Shown: positions 18,664-28,412, counted from the stretch's first letter. The stretch: DNA of 64,000 nt from Lachnospiraceae bacterium (GCA_022774705.1 JALFLM010000005.1:26783-90782), one strand, 5' to 3'. Translations and numbers: made by a program. Notes: generated by a model from the sequence alone, not told the origin.

Positions 18664-19713
18664 ATGGAAAAGCATTCTGCGCTGATCCAGGAGATGATAA
18701 AATATTTTTCAGGTGACCCGAAGAGGATTCAGCATTTTATAAAAGTATACAGTTTTGCTTCTTTGATTGCAGACTGTGAAGACCTGGATGAAAAGGCCCG
18801 TTTTGTTTTAGAGACAGCAGCCATAGTTCATGATATCGGCATTAAAGTCAGTGAGGAGAAGTACGGTAACTGCAGCGGAAAGCATCAGGAGGAGGAAGGA
18901 CCGGATGCTGCCCGTCCTCTGCTGGCCAAGCTCAGCTATGACCCGCCCGTGGTGGACCGGGTCTGCTGGCTGATTGCCCACCATCATACGTATGACAACA
19001 TCGAAAGCATGGATCATCAGATTCTGGTGGAAGCTGATTTTCTGGTTAATATGTATGAGGATAATCTGTCACCCCAGGCGATTCAGTCAGCCTGCAGCAA
19101 AGTATTCCGCACACCCGCGGGCATTCAGCTGTGCCGGACCATGTTTAATCCTTCTGCAGAGACAGAATTTCATCCGGATGTTGACAGGATCGTCAGCATG
19201 GGAGCCGATGCCGGCTTTACCTGCACAGCGGTGATCCGCACGGATCAGATTACCTTCAATCCGGAGTTCCGCATCTGCTGCGAGGACAATTCCTGCGGCA
19301 AATACGGTGTCAACTACACCTGTCCCCCTGACTGCGGAACCACAGACGAGATGCGGGACAAAATTCTCGCCCATAAATACGCCATCGTCTTCCAGACCAT
19401 GTGGGAAATCCCCGATACAGAAGACAAGGCCATGATCAAAAAATGCAAGGGCAAACACAATTCCATGGTCCGCAGATTCATTGCAGATCTGGATTCTTCC
19501 TACAGCGGCGGTTTCATGATCGCTGCCAGCGGCTGCAGCCTGTGCGAGGAATGTGCCATCGTCCGCAATGAACCCTGCCTCTTCCCCGACAAGGCAGCAT
19601 CCTGTGCATCAGCCTACTGCATCTATGTAGAAGATCTGGCGAAAAAATGCGGCATGGAATATGACTGCGGACGGGGTCTGACAGCATTTTTCGGAATGTA
19701 TGTATTTGGATAA
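18664..19713 (+). CDS. HD phosphohydrolase domain fused to DUF2284 metal-binding domain
   Basis: 349 residues. The N-terminal half is an HD domain (RIQHFIKVYSFASLIA, AAIVHDIGIKVSE with the HD pair, LIAHHHTYDNI). From about residue 185 it is cysteine-rich in DUF2284 style: CCEDNSCGKYGVNYTCPPDC and SGCSLCEECAIVRNEPCLFP. DUF2284 proteins likely bind Fe-S or zinc; function unknown. The fusion hints at a metal- or redox-controlled phosphohydrolase. Good AAGGAGG site; single gene between a divergent promoter and a terminator. Confidence 0.82.
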   Translation: MEKHSALIQEMIKYFSGDPKRIQHFIKVYSFASLIADCEDLDEKARFVLETAAIVHDIGIKVSEEKYGNCSGKHQEEEGPDAARPLLAKLSYDPPVVDRVCWLIAHHHTYDNIESMDHQILVEADFLVNMYEDNLSPQAIQSACSKVFRTPAGIQLCRTMFNPSAETEFHPDVDRIVSMGADAGFTCTAVIRTDQITFNPEFRICCEDNSCGKYGVNYTCPPDCGTTDEMRDKILAHKYAIVFQTMWEIPDTEDKAMIKKCKGKHNSMVRRFIADLDSSYSGGFMIAASGCSLCEECAIVRNEPCLFPDKAASCASAYCIYVEDLAKKCGMEYDCGRGLTAFFGMYVFG

Positions 19714-19753
19714 ACGGGACCGCCCTTCCGTCTCTGTATAAAGAAAGCATTAA

Positions 19754-19797
19754 CAAAAAACAGTGAAAATTTAACATTAAATTTTCACTGTTTTTTG
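19754..19797. terminator. Bidirectional terminator
   Basis: A 20-bp perfect inverted repeat (CAAAAAACAGTGAAAATTTA and complement) with a 4-base loop, ending in T runs on both strands. It separates the convergent HD-DUF2284 and XRE genes. Confidence 0.9.
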
Positions 19798-19871
19798 TTG
19801 TCATTTATATCTTTTAAAGAACACGGCATTGCCAACGGAGACAAACAGATATAAAATGTTGTTTCGCATAT

Positions 19872-21011
19872 TCATCTGCTTTTCTTCGTCGTGACAGTAT
19901 TGATGATTCCCATACAGGCTGCAAACAGCACACCGGCCACCGGCCAGATGATCCATGATCTGTCCCAGTTGCCGAAATACAGGCTGATTCCCAGATATGC
20001 GGCAGTGACAAAGCACCAGTATATCCCCGGGAAAAAGCCGTTTTTCCGGTTCTGCTCCTTTTTCTCCACGGTGTACTCTCCCTGCTGAAGCAGCTTGTCA
20101 TAATTCCCGTGGATGCTGCCGGACCAGATCAGCAGATATACAGCCGCAGCAACCATGATCAGCAGGGCTGCCGTACAGAAAATATAAATCAGATCAGACC
20201 TGTTATCTTCTGCACCATCCATGATAAATGCTGCCATTACCAGCGGCACAACGGAAAACATGCACAAAGCAATGCCTGTCAGCGTACAGTTCCGGTAAGT
20301 ACCTTCAAAAGACTCCTTTTCTTCCTTAAGCTTTTCTGCAACACCATAATCCAGAATCAGTCTTTCCTCTTCCAGCCCGGAAAGTCCGTATGAGGATCTC
20401 TGCATGCCTATCCGAATCAGCATCATCACTCCTGCAGGTACCAGAAACATGAAGATACCGAAACCGGACACACCTGCCACAGCCTCCGATATCTCCAGAA
20501 CTGTACCGTCACCATATTCCGACAGTCCGCTCATCACAATGAGACTCACCGGAGAAAGAATCAGCAGTGCAACAGCCAATGCTGTCCTCCAGGCAAATTT
20601 TCTTTCCAGGGTTACAATATATTCCGCCTCTGCCCGGGAAATCCTGCGCGTCTTAAGCGTCTCCCGGTAATCCGCTGCCGCGCTGCCTTCCATATAAGTA
20701 GGCTCCGCACCGGCATGTTCTGTGTAAGCATGTTCCGTACCGGCATGTTCCGCATAAATATGTTCTGCATAAGCCGAATCGGAAATAACGCCGTTTCCTG
20801 AAATATTTTTCTCCGGTTCATCTTTCAGCAGGTAATCCGTAGTTACACCGAAAATATTACTCATCCTGATGATTTTATCCAGATCCGGTACGGAAGCACC
20901 GCTTTCCCATTTTGATACGGCCTGACGGGAAATGTCAAGTCTGGCGGCCAGTTCCTCCTGGGACCAGCCGTTTTGTTTTCTGAGTTTCGCAATCTTATCC
21001 GCTAAATCCAT
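19872..21011 (-). CDS. XRE-family regulator fused to a six-helix membrane domain
   Basis: 379 residues. The first 65 form an XRE helix-turn-helix (IAKLRKQNGWSQEELAARLD, SRQAVSKWESGASVPDLDKI). A linker with about four copies of a five-residue unit ending in EH (IYAEH, AGTEH, AYTEH, AGAE) follows, then a membrane part with about six hydrophobic segments (e.g. TALAVALLILSPVSLIVMS, AALLIMVAAAVYLLIWSG). A membrane-tethered DNA-binding protein of this type probably senses envelope or surface stress; the signal is unknown. A 10-bp inverted repeat upstream (21110-21152) may be its operator. Confidence 0.82.
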   Translation of the reverse strand: MDLADKIAKLRKQNGWSQEELAARLDISRQAVSKWESGASVPDLDKIIRMSNIFGVTTDYLLKDEPEKNISGNGVISDSAYAEHIYAEHAGTEHAYTEHAGAEPTYMEGSAAADYRETLKTRRISRAEAEYIVTLERKFAWRTALAVALLILSPVSLIVMSGLSEYGDGTVLEISEAVAGVSGFGIFMFLVPAGVMMLIRIGMQRSSYGLSGLEEERLILDYGVAEKLKEEKESFEGTYRNCTLTGIALCMFSVVPLVMAAFIMDGAEDNRSDLIYIFCTAALLIMVAAAVYLLIWSGSIHGNYDKLLQQGEYTVEKKEQNRKNGFFPGIYWCFVTAAYLGISLYFGNWDRSWIIWPVAGVLFAACMGIINTVTTKKSR

Positions 21012-21109
21012 AGCACACCCTCTCTTTCACCAGTCAATTTCCTGTACAAAGCTGTGGCCGGAAAATCCGGCATACTCAGCTCCAGGCTGCAGCCATAGTA
21101 CCACAAATC

Positions 21110-21152
21110 CCGGTTGACAACCAGCAGGTGCGCCTTGAAATCTGTCAACCGG
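21110..21152. promoter_or_regulatory. Inverted repeat upstream of the membrane XRE gene
   Basis: CCGGTTGACA (21110-21119) and its exact complement (21143-21152) are 23 bases apart. TTGACA -35-like hexamers lie within both arms. Plausible autoregulatory operator; no direct proof. Confidence 0.5.
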
Positions 21153-21277
21153 CAGTTGCTTTACATTATAAAGCATACTCTTTTTATCCCATCTGCACAA
21201 GAAAATAAAATTCATTCTTGTTCAGATACATAAAAACAGTTATTTTTCTATCAGAAAATTCTCCATACAATACGAAA

Positions 21278-21306
21278 TTGACAATTGTTTTCAAATAGCT
21301 TATATT
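21278..21306 (+). promoter_or_regulatory. Promoter of the phosphoglucomutase gene
   Basis: TTGACA (21278-21283), 17-base spacer, TATATT (21301-21306), about 60 bases before the start codon. Confidence 0.8.
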
Positions 21307-21366
21307 ATATTCAGGTGAAAGATCAAAATTCCCCCCAAAAATTTATAGTAAGGATAGGTGAACATT

Positions 21367-23049
21367 ATGTACATGGATGATTACAAACGCTGGCTGGAAT
21401 CCAGTCTGGATGATGCGGATTTAAAAGCAGAACTGGAATCGATTGCCGGCAACGATGAAGAAATCAAAGACCGTTTTGCTGTTGCCCTGAAGTTCGGTAC
21501 CGCCGGTCTGCGCGGTGTTCTGGGCGCAGGTTCCAACCGTATGAACATTTACGTGGTTCGTCAGGCTACTCAGGGGCTGGCCAACTGGGTAAAGGAACAG
21601 GGCGGCAATCAGCTGGTTGCAATCAGCTACGACAGCCGTATCAAAAGCGACGTTTTCGCTAAAACCGCTGCATGCGTTCTCGCTGCCAACGGAATCAAAG
21701 TTCGTATCTATGACGCACTGATGCCCGTACCCGCATTAAGCTTTGCTACCCGCTATTATGAAGCCAATGCCGGTATCATGGTTACCGCTTCCCACAACCC
21801 TGCAAAATACAACGGCTACAAGGCTTACGGTCCCGATGGATGCCAGATGACAGATGAAGCTGCCGATATCGTATACGCTGAGATTCAGAAGACAGATATT
21901 CTGACAGGCGCAAAGATAATGAGCTTTGAAGAAGGCATGGAAAAAGGCCTGATCGAATATGTAGGCGATGACTGTAAGGAAGCGCTGTATCAGGCAATCG
22001 AAGCACGCAGTGTACGTCCCGGTCTGTGCAAAACTGCAGGCCTGAAGCTGGTTTATTCACCCTTAAACGGCTCCGGTCTGGTACCTGTTACCCGTATTCT
22101 GAAAGATATCGGTATCGACGATATTACCATCGTTCCTGAACAGCAGTACCCCGATGGCAATTTCCCTACCTGTCCTTATCCGAACCCCGAAATTTTCGAA
22201 GCTCTGCGCCTTGGTCTGGAACTGGCTGAAAAATCCGGTGCTGACCTGATGCTGGCTACCGACCCCGATGCTGACCGTGTCGGTATCGCAATCAAATGCC
22301 CCGATGGTACATACGAACTGGTTTCCGGTAATGAAGTAGGCGTTTTACTGCTGGATTACATCTGCGCAGGCCGTATTGAAAACGGCACCATGCCTGCCAA
22401 CCCTGTAGCTGTTAAATCCATCGTTTCCACTCCTCTGGCTGATGCAGTTGCTGCAAATTACGGTGTTGAACTGCGCAGCGTTCTGACAGGCTTCAAGTGG
22501 ATCGGCGATCAGATCGCAGGTCTGGAAGCAGCAGGGGAAGTAGACCGCTTCATTTTCGGTTTTGAGGAAAGCTACGGTTATCTGGCTGGTCCTTATGTTC
22601 GTGATAAAGACGCCATCATCGGTTCCATGCTGATCTGCGAAATGGCAGCTTACTACCGCAGCATCGGTTCTTCCATTAAACAGCGTCTGGAAGAAATCTA
22701 CGCAAAATACGGCCGTTACCTGAACAAGGTTGACAGCTTCGAATTCCCCGGTCTGTCCGGCATGGACAAGATGACCGGTATCATGGACAGCCTCCGTCAG
22801 AATCCTCCGAAAGAAATCGGCGGTTACGCTGTAACAAAGGTTACCGACTACAAGAAACCCGAAGAAACCGGCCTGCCTGCAGCAAACGTACTGATCTACG
22901 CACTGGAAGGCGGCGCAACCGTAGTTGTACGTCCCTCCGGTACAGAACCCAAGATCAAAACCTATTTCACAACACTGGGTAAGGATCTTGCAGAAGCTCA
23001 GGCACAGAAGGATACTCTTGCAGCTGCAATAAAGCCGATCTTCTCATAA
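21367..23049 (+). CDS. Phosphoglucomutase/phosphomannomutase, long form
   Basis: 560 residues. Interconverts hexose-1- and hexose-6-phosphates, linking glycogen and cell-wall sugar supply to glycolysis. FGTAGLRGVLGAGSNRMN opens domain 1; the phosphoserine loop is IMVTASHNPAKYNGYK; the metal loop is LATDPDADRVGIA; the sugar loop is FGFEESYGYLAG; and the phosphate-binding loop VVRPSGTEPKIKTYF ends the protein. The ATG at 21367 is chosen over the GTG at 21358 because AGGTG is well spaced from it; the ATG at 21373 is also possible. It has its own promoter and terminator. Confidence 0.93.
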   Translation: MYMDDYKRWLESSLDDADLKAELESIAGNDEEIKDRFAVALKFGTAGLRGVLGAGSNRMNIYVVRQATQGLANWVKEQGGNQLVAISYDSRIKSDVFAKTAACVLAANGIKVRIYDALMPVPALSFATRYYEANAGIMVTASHNPAKYNGYKAYGPDGCQMTDEAADIVYAEIQKTDILTGAKIMSFEEGMEKGLIEYVGDDCKEALYQAIEARSVRPGLCKTAGLKLVYSPLNGSGLVPVTRILKDIGIDDITIVPEQQYPDGNFPTCPYPNPEIFEALRLGLELAEKSGADLMLATDPDADRVGIAIKCPDGTYELVSGNEVGVLLLDYICAGRIENGTMPANPVAVKSIVSTPLADAVAANYGVELRSVLTGFKWIGDQIAGLEAAGEVDRFIFGFEESYGYLAGPYVRDKDAIIGSMLICEMAAYYRSIGSSIKQRLEEIYAKYGRYLNKVDSFEFPGLSGMDKMTGIMDSLRQNPPKEIGGYAVTKVTDYKKPEETGLPAANVLIYALEGGATVVVRPSGTEPKIKTYFTTLGKDLAEAQAQKDTLAAAIKPIFS

Positions 23050-23089
23050 ATACAAACCGTTTATTTACAACATAAATGAAGCCCTGAAA

Positions 23090-23131
23090 AGCAGGAATAT
23101 CGTAATCAGATTACGATATTCCTGCTGATTT
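23090..23131. terminator. Terminator after phosphoglucomutase
   Basis: AGCAGGAATATCGTAATC and its exact complement, an 18-bp stem, followed by GATTTTT. It also serves as a boundary to the convergent cotS-like gene. Confidence 0.9.
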
Positions 23132-24241
23132 TTACGAATCAAATGCCATCCTGTACAGGCTTTCCAGAAATTCTTTGCGTTTTTGTTCCTGACCAACCAG
23201 ACTTTTTAATTTGACCACATTTTTTTCCGGCATCCAGGCTTTATTGGACTGAACATAAAAATTCAGCTGTTTCCAATATTTTTCAGGAAACAAAAAAAGG
23301 CAGTACAAAAGCTGCATATTCTCCCGGGACACGGGGCAGCACCGCCGGTACTGATTCAGCAGATCTCCTGCCAGCTGACGGTTCCAGCCCTGCTTTTCCA
23401 TACATTTCCGAAGAAACAGATAAAAATCAGAGATCTGGTTTCCCAGATGAAAACGGCTGGTCTGGCAGATCCAGTTTTCCTGCCTGCCGTATATCAGATT
23501 ATGATAATGAAAATCCCCGTGGCAGATCTGCAGTTCTTCCGTTTTCCCGATTCCGGCCAGCAATTCCAGCGCTTCCTGGGCCTGCGCCGCATAATAAGGG
23601 GTCTCTTTCATGATCATCTGTTCAAATGTATTTTTATTGCGTCTTCTGCGGACGAATCCCTGCACCCTTGAGATCTCCTTTTTTCTCCGGTTCCACAGTT
23701 CTTCATATGGTTCCCGGACGGCAAGGACTGACCTGTCCGGTGCAGATTTCATTTCCATTCCCTGCTTTTCTTCCGGCGGTTCCGGTTTTGGCAGCGGGTT
23801 CGGATTTTCCAGTTTTTTTACCTTTTCAAGCTCCGGTTTTACCGCCCGCAGAATCTGATGAAGGCAGGCCGCAGCTCTTGCCCCGTTGAAAAGATCTTCT
23901 GTATTCCGGACTTCGCACTCACGCCCTTCGGTCCACTGTTTCAGCACAAATTTCCGGCCATACCCGTCTTCTGTCAGCAGCATCCCCTCCTGATTGCGCA
24001 CAAAACGGTCCATCCGCAGATTATCGCTGCCTCCCGCGCAGTTCCAGATATGAGACAGGCCCATTTCTTCTGTTTTTCTGCAGATTTTATCTTCAAGATT
24101 AATACGCTCCTCCTTTGAGCTGCTCTCTTTCCATAGAAACAGACCTTCCTGCGCGATGCAGAGCCATCCACCCCGGACTTTTCTTATATTCTTCACTGTC
24201 AGATCATATTTTTCCAGCATGGCAGTATCCCGGTCATACAT
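23132..24241 (-). CDS. CotS-like spore coat protein with aminoglycoside phosphotransferase fold
   Basis: About 369 residues from the ATG at 24241, which has GGAGGAGGG upstream; the longer track start is rejected. The kinase-like fold is seen in the central QICHGDFHYHNLIYG (catalytic-loop-like HGDxHxxN), while the usual Mg-binding DxD appears replaced in CQTSRFHLGNQISDFYLFLR, the pattern of degenerate CotS/YsxE spore coat relatives. A lysine/proline-rich insert (PNPLPKPEPPEEK) interrupts the N lobe. Probably structural in the spore coat rather than a kinase. Confidence 0.78.
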   Translation of the reverse strand: MYDRDTAMLEKYDLTVKNIRKVRGGWLCIAQEGLFLWKESSSKEERINLEDKICRKTEEMGLSHIWNCAGGSDNLRMDRFVRNQEGMLLTEDGYGRKFVLKQWTEGRECEVRNTEDLFNGARAAACLHQILRAVKPELEKVKKLENPNPLPKPEPPEEKQGMEMKSAPDRSVLAVREPYEELWNRRKKEISRVQGFVRRRRNKNTFEQMIMKETPYYAAQAQEALELLAGIGKTEELQICHGDFHYHNLIYGRQENWICQTSRFHLGNQISDFYLFLRKCMEKQGWNRQLAGDLLNQYRRCCPVSRENMQLLYCLFLFPEKYWKQLNFYVQSNKAWMPEKNVVKLKSLVGQEQKRKEFLESLYRMAFDS

Positions 24242-24695
24242 AACAATCCCTCCTCCAATCATATGCGGCTATGTACAAAAATACGGATCCGTTGAATCCG
24301 TGCAGACCATACCCTGTACATCATATGAAAAAGAAAAGGGATTCATGATGAAAAGTAAGACTTGACTTTACGTCTCATTTGTATTAGACTATATTCAGCG
24401 GACGAATTCCATGTGAAGAATCTCTGCCTTGATATCATTCTCTCTATTTTTCTCTATCTTCAACCTTTTTTGCCAATGTACTTTTTGTACTTTCTCAATC
24501 GGTCTTTCCCGATTTCCGGGATTTTCAGAAACTGTTTTTTGGACTCAGATACAGAAGCATTTTCCCGTTGTCCGCAGCTTCTAATCTGATTAAAAACTGC
24601 AGATTGATTCTTCGCATGGATACTGAAATGACTTTTCTACCGTCTCAGCATAACCCACATGGCCGGGCGTACACCGATTTCATGATCGACAATAT
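24242..24695. other. Gene-poor region with an orphan promoter
   Basis: About 450 bases between two minus-strand genes. A plus-strand promoter-like pair TTGACT (24362-24367), 17-base spacer, TAGACT (24385-24390) points into sequence with no convincing gene; the ORFs at 24362 and 24568 lack ribosome sites and domain features. Upstream there is a small hairpin (CGGAT...ATCCG, about 24284-24301). A short noncoding RNA or a decayed gene is possible. Confidence 0.4.
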
Positions 24696-26075
24696 TCAAT
24701 CCTTTTTCCACAATTTCAGCAGAATCTCCCTGTCATTATCTTCCGGATGATCCAGTACATGTTCCAGAAGCCGGTTCAGGACCTGCCCCAGTTCTCTGCC
24801 CGGTTTCATACCGGCTTCAATCAGGTCTTTCCCGGTTACAGCCAGCATTTTTAACGATGTGCATTCTTTTCGCTCAGTAATTCCCCGGTAAACCGTCTCG
24901 ATTTTCCCAATCTGCTCCACCGCCTGTCTGCAGACCTGCTCCGGTTTTGCTGCTGCATCCGCCCGCTGCAGGATGAGCAGATCATCAAACAGATCAGCAC
25001 CGATTCTGTTAACTGCCCGGCGTACAGATTTTTCCTCCGCTTTTATCTTATAATCATGGTAAAGCACCAGACGGCAGGTCCGGTCAATAGTATGATTATC
25101 GTACTTCAGGCGGCGCAGAATTTTTCCGGCCATCTTCTCACTTTTTTCAGGGTGACCGTAAAAATGATCCCGTCCGTTTTCATCCGTAGTTTTAGCCTCT
25201 GCTTTTCCCAGATCATGAAGAACTGCCGCCAGCCGAAGAGGCAGATCAACCGGTGTATGCTCAATTACATGGTACGTGTGTTCCCCCACCGAATAACAAT
25301 GATAAGGACTGTTCTGAGCGCAGTTCACAGCTGCATCGAATTCCGGCAGTATCACAGCAGTAATCCCCGTTTCATACAGGCTGCGAAAACACTCGGGGTG
25401 AGGGGAAAGAAGCAGCTTGGAAAGTTCCGCCTGTATGCGCTCCGCACTGATCTTTTTCAGATTTGGAGCCAGTTTTTTTATGGCACAGTATGTTTCCTCT
25501 TCAATAACAAAGCCCAGCTGGGCCGCAAAACGCACCGCCCTCATGATTCGCAGAGCATCCTCATTGAAACGGTCTTCCGCACTTCCCACACAGCGGACGA
25601 TACCATTTTCCAGATCCTCCTGACCGCCGAACAGATCCACGATTCCCAGTTCAGGGCTGTAAGCCATGGCATTGATGGTAAAATCCCGACGGCGCAGATC
25701 TTCCCGCAGATCAGGAGTAAACTGCACCTCTTTCGGATGTCTCCCATCTTCATACTCTCCATCGATCCGATATGTGGTTACCTCGAAACCGATGTGATCT
25801 TCCATAACTGTCACCGTTCCATGCTGAATCCCGGTATCAATTGTACGCTTGAAAACATCCTTCACCTGCTCCGGTCTGGCAGATGTTGTGATATCCCAGT
25901 CATTGGGTTTCCTTCCCAGCAGCGCATCGCGCACGCATCCCCCCACCGCATACGCTTCATATCCATGCTGCTGCAGGCGGCTTATAATAAACTCCACCTG
26001 CTTCGGAATCTCTATCAGAACATCTTCTGTCTGACTGTTCTTTATCAATCTGTTCTCTGCCTGTCTGACATCCAT
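24696..26075 (-). CDS. cca: CCA tRNA nucleotidyltransferase with HD domain
   Basis: Adds or repairs the 3' CCA of tRNAs. About 459 residues from the ATG at 26075 (ribosome site AGAGAGG); the track's 493-residue start adds a basic leader with no motif. The catalytic head has YAVGGCVRDALLGRKPNDWDIT (the GG...DxD polymerase-beta signature), then RRDFTINAMAYS and the neck EDRFNEDALRIMRAVRFAAQLG. A C-terminal HD domain (LAAVLHDLGKAEAKT) gives the phosphohydrolase-bearing form. The class II single-enzyme type suits Firmicutes. Confidence 0.94.
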   Translation of the reverse strand: MDVRQAENRLIKNSQTEDVLIEIPKQVEFIISRLQQHGYEAYAVGGCVRDALLGRKPNDWDITTSARPEQVKDVFKRTIDTGIQHGTVTVMEDHIGFEVTTYRIDGEYEDGRHPKEVQFTPDLREDLRRRDFTINAMAYSPELGIVDLFGGQEDLENGIVRCVGSAEDRFNEDALRIMRAVRFAAQLGFVIEEETYCAIKKLAPNLKKISAERIQAELSKLLLSPHPECFRSLYETGITAVILPEFDAAVNCAQNSPYHCYSVGEHTYHVIEHTPVDLPLRLAAVLHDLGKAEAKTTDENGRDHFYGHPEKSEKMAGKILRRLKYDNHTIDRTCRLVLYHDYKIKAEEKSVRRAVNRIGADLFDDLLILQRADAAAKPEQVCRQAVEQIGKIETVYRGITERKECTSLKMLAVTGKDLIEAGMKPGRELGQVLNRLLEHVLDHPEDNDREILLKLWKKD

Positions 26076-26207
26076 ATTACCGGCCTCTCTTTCTTGTTTG
26101 CACATCCTGTTGCCTCTGCTTCCTTTTTTCTGTCTCCGATTATACCCAACACCTCTCTTTTGCGCAACCGTTTTCACTGCAGACAGATATGGATCATATC
26201 ATAAACG

Positions 26208-26457
26208 TTACCGTTCAGAGCCATTCCTGAAAACACTGTATGTAAAATTTATCCCGCTCCGTTTGCAGTCTTTCTCAATCAGGATGATTTTACTTATGTA
26301 GAGCCGGATATTTCTGTAATATGCGACCACGATAAACTGAACGACAAAGGATGCCAGGGAGCCCCTGACTGGGTTATTGAAATTGTTTCTCCTTCCAGAA
26401 TACAATTTCATCTTTTGTGATTCCGGGACTGGATATCGACTTTTCTCATCTGTCGCT
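26208..26457 (+). pseudogene. Remnant of a Uma2/DUF820 family protein
   Basis: One frame reads PENTVCKIYPAPFAVFLNQD (about 26224-26283), then FTYVEPDISVICDHDKLNDK and GCQGAPDWVIEIVSPSR, the Uma2 nuclease-fold core, before a stop at about 26420. A second piece, IPGLDIDFSHLSLK and stop (ends about 26465), matches the usual Uma2 C terminus in a shifted frame. The N-terminal third and the catalytic C-terminal strand are missing, with no start codon, so the gene is dead. Uma2 genes are common accessory genes of unknown role. Not in the ORF track because no frame is intact. Confidence 0.75.
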
Positions 26458-26470
26458 GAAATAAATGAAA

Positions 26471-26536
26471 AAAAAGCTGCCCCGGAGCAGATGCAGGAAG
26501 TTTTTCTCCTGCGTCTGTCCCCGGGGCATATTTTTG
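26471..26536. terminator. Long hairpin, terminator-like
   Basis: TGCCCCGG + AGCAGATGCAGGA pairs with TCCTGCGTCTGT + CCGGGGCA across a short T-rich loop, followed by ATTTTTG; the left flank is an A run. It can work on either strand and probably ends the proS transcript. Confidence 0.78.
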
Positions 26537-26615
26537 ATTCTCCTGCTATATGGGTTTCACTATATTTTCACTCTGAACTGCTGCCGATTTTCTCAGTTTG
26601 AGTTCGAATCATATT

Positions 26616-28055
26616 TTAGTATGCTTTACCCCAGAATACCATTTTCTTTGCAGGTTTACCGCAGACAGGGCACACGTCTGTGATCTGTTCCTGTTCAAAA
26701 GGAATACATCTGGAGGTTGCTGTGGTATCTTCCTTGATCTTCATCTCACATGCCAGTTCTCCGCACCACATCATCTTGACAAATCCGGGCTTGTTTTCCA
26801 CAATATTCTTGAATTCATCGTAGGTTTTTGCTTCGTAAATGTGAGAAGCCAGGTGTGCTTTCGCACGTTCCAGCATATCATTCTGCATGATTTCCAGTGT
26901 TTCTCCAATCTTATCAGCCAGTTCATCCAGAGATACCACCAGTTTTTCTCTCGTATCACGGCGAACGATAATTGCCTGACCGGCTTCAATATCCTTGGGA
27001 CCGATTTCCACACGCAGAGGAATACCACGGATCTCCTGTTCATTGAATTTCCAGCCGGGACTCTTATCAGAATCATCCACCTTCACCTGATAACCGGCTT
27101 TGATCAGCGTACTCTTCAGTTCCGCTGCTTTTTCCAGCACACCGGGCTTACGCTGAGCGATCGGCACGATCATGACCTGAACCGGTGCAATCCTGGGAGG
27201 CAGCACCAGACCGCTGTCATCACCGTGAACCATGATCAGTGCACCGATAATACGGGTGGACATACCCCAGGAAGTCTGATGTACGTACTGTAATTTGTTT
27301 TCCTTATCAGAATACTGAATGCCGAATGCTCTTGCAAATCCATCGCCGAAATTGTGGCTGGTACCGGACTGCAGTGCCTTTCCGTCATGCATCAGTGCTT
27401 CGATAGTATAAGTTGATTTTGCACCTGCAAATTTCTCCTTATCGGTCTTCTGACCTTTAATTACAGGAATTGCCAGGTATTTTTCGCAGAATTCCGCGTA
27501 AATATTCAGCATCTGAATGGTTCTTTCTTCTGCTTCTTCCTCGGTAGCGTGAGCCGTATGCCCTTCCTGCCACAGGAATTCGGCAGAACGCAGGAACGGT
27601 CTCGTTGTCTTTTCCCATCTTACAACGGAGCACCACTGATTATACAGCTTGGGCAGATCCCTGTGAGATTCGATAATTCTGGAATAAAAATCACAGAACA
27701 GTGTCTCGGAAGTAGGGCGAACACAGAGTCTCTCCTCCAGCGTATTCATACCGCCCTGTGTAACCCAGGCAACTTCAGGTGCAAAGCCTTCTACATGATC
27801 TTTTTCCTTCTGAAGCAGACTTTCGGGAATAAACATGGGCATATAGACATTCTCAACACCCGTTTCCTTAAACATTGCATCCAGATTCTTCTGGATATTT
27901 TCCCAGATTGCATAACCATTGGGACGTAAAATCATGCAGCCGCGTACATTGGAATACTCAATCAGCTCTGCCTTCTTTACAACATCCGTATACCACTGTG
28001 CAAAATCCTCGGACATAGGGGTAACGGCTTCCACAAACTTCTTTTCTTTTGCCAT
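26616..28055 (-). CDS. proS: Prolyl-tRNA synthetase, archaeal/eukaryotic-type short form
   Basis: 479 residues, charges tRNA-Pro. Class II core with [18 protein letters not shown], motif 2 [39 protein letters not shown], and motif 3 region [15 protein letters not shown], followed by the anticodon domain and the zinc-like C-terminal domain ([13 protein letters not shown] ... CVCGKPA-type cysteines in [14 protein letters not shown]). It lacks the editing insertion of long bacterial ProRS, as expected for this form. It is controlled by a T-box leader (28120-28406). AGGAGG site before the ATG. Confidence 0.95.
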   Translation of the reverse strand: MAKEKKFVEAVTPMSEDFAQWYTDVVKKAELIEYSNVRGCMILRPNGYAIWENIQKNLDAMFKETGVENVYMPMFIPESLLQKEKDHVEGFAPEVAWVTQGGMNTLEERLCVRPTSETLFCDFYSRIIESHRDLPKLYNQWCSVVRWEKTTRPFLRSAEFLWQEGHTAHATEEEAEERTIQMLNIYAEFCEKYLAIPVIKGQKTDKEKFAGAKSTYTIEALMHDGKALQSGTSHNFGDGFARAFGIQYSDKENKLQYVHQTSWGMSTRIIGALIMVHGDDSGLVLPPRIAPVQVMIVPIAQRKPGVLEKAAELKSTLIKAGYQVKVDDSDKSPGWKFNEQEIRGIPLRVEIGPKDIEAGQAIIVRRDTREKLVVSLDELADKIGETLEIMQNDMLERAKAHLASHIYEAKTYDEFKNIVENKPGFVKMMWCGELACEMKIKEDTTATSRCIPFEQEQITDVCPVCGKPAKKMVFWGKAY

Positions 28056-28119
28056 TGCAGCTTTCCTCCTCTAAAAAATGCTGATAACGGTTCAATCCGA
28101 CTGCACAAACATAAAAAGC

Positions 28120-28406
28120 CGGAAACAACCGCACAAAAAACGCCGGTTGAATCAATCCCATAGGGACCGAATCAATCGGCGGTACCACCCTGATTAAAAA
28201 TCTGCTCTCATCAGCAGACCTTTCTCTCAATCTCCGTTAACGCCGGATTACGCTGCGGTTTGCCGCAGAACTCAGAGGGCAGGTTCGGCAGATATTCACG
28301 GACACCTCGCAGCGCCGTAAAAACAGAATGTCTTCACAGGGTGTCTTCTCTGGACATGAAGGAATCTGTCTACTATTCCTCGTCATTGCTGTTTACCATA
28401 TCGGTT
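28120..28406 (-). promoter_or_regulatory. T-box riboswitch leader of proS
   Basis: On the minus strand the T-box sequence GGGTGGTACCGCCG (28191-28178) is unmistakable, pairing with the acceptor end of uncharged tRNA. It is followed by a terminator hairpin (CGCCGATTGATTCGG / TTGATTCAACCGGCG) and six U (28140-28135). Upstream stems include GCTGCGGTTT...-type repeats of Stem I and the CTGCTGATGAGAGCAG hairpin. A proline codon (CCU or CCG in GCCGAACCTGCC) is likely in the specifier loop, though I cannot fix which one. Uncharged tRNA-Pro should allow read-through. Confidence 0.9.
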
Positions 28407-28412
28407 CACTTT

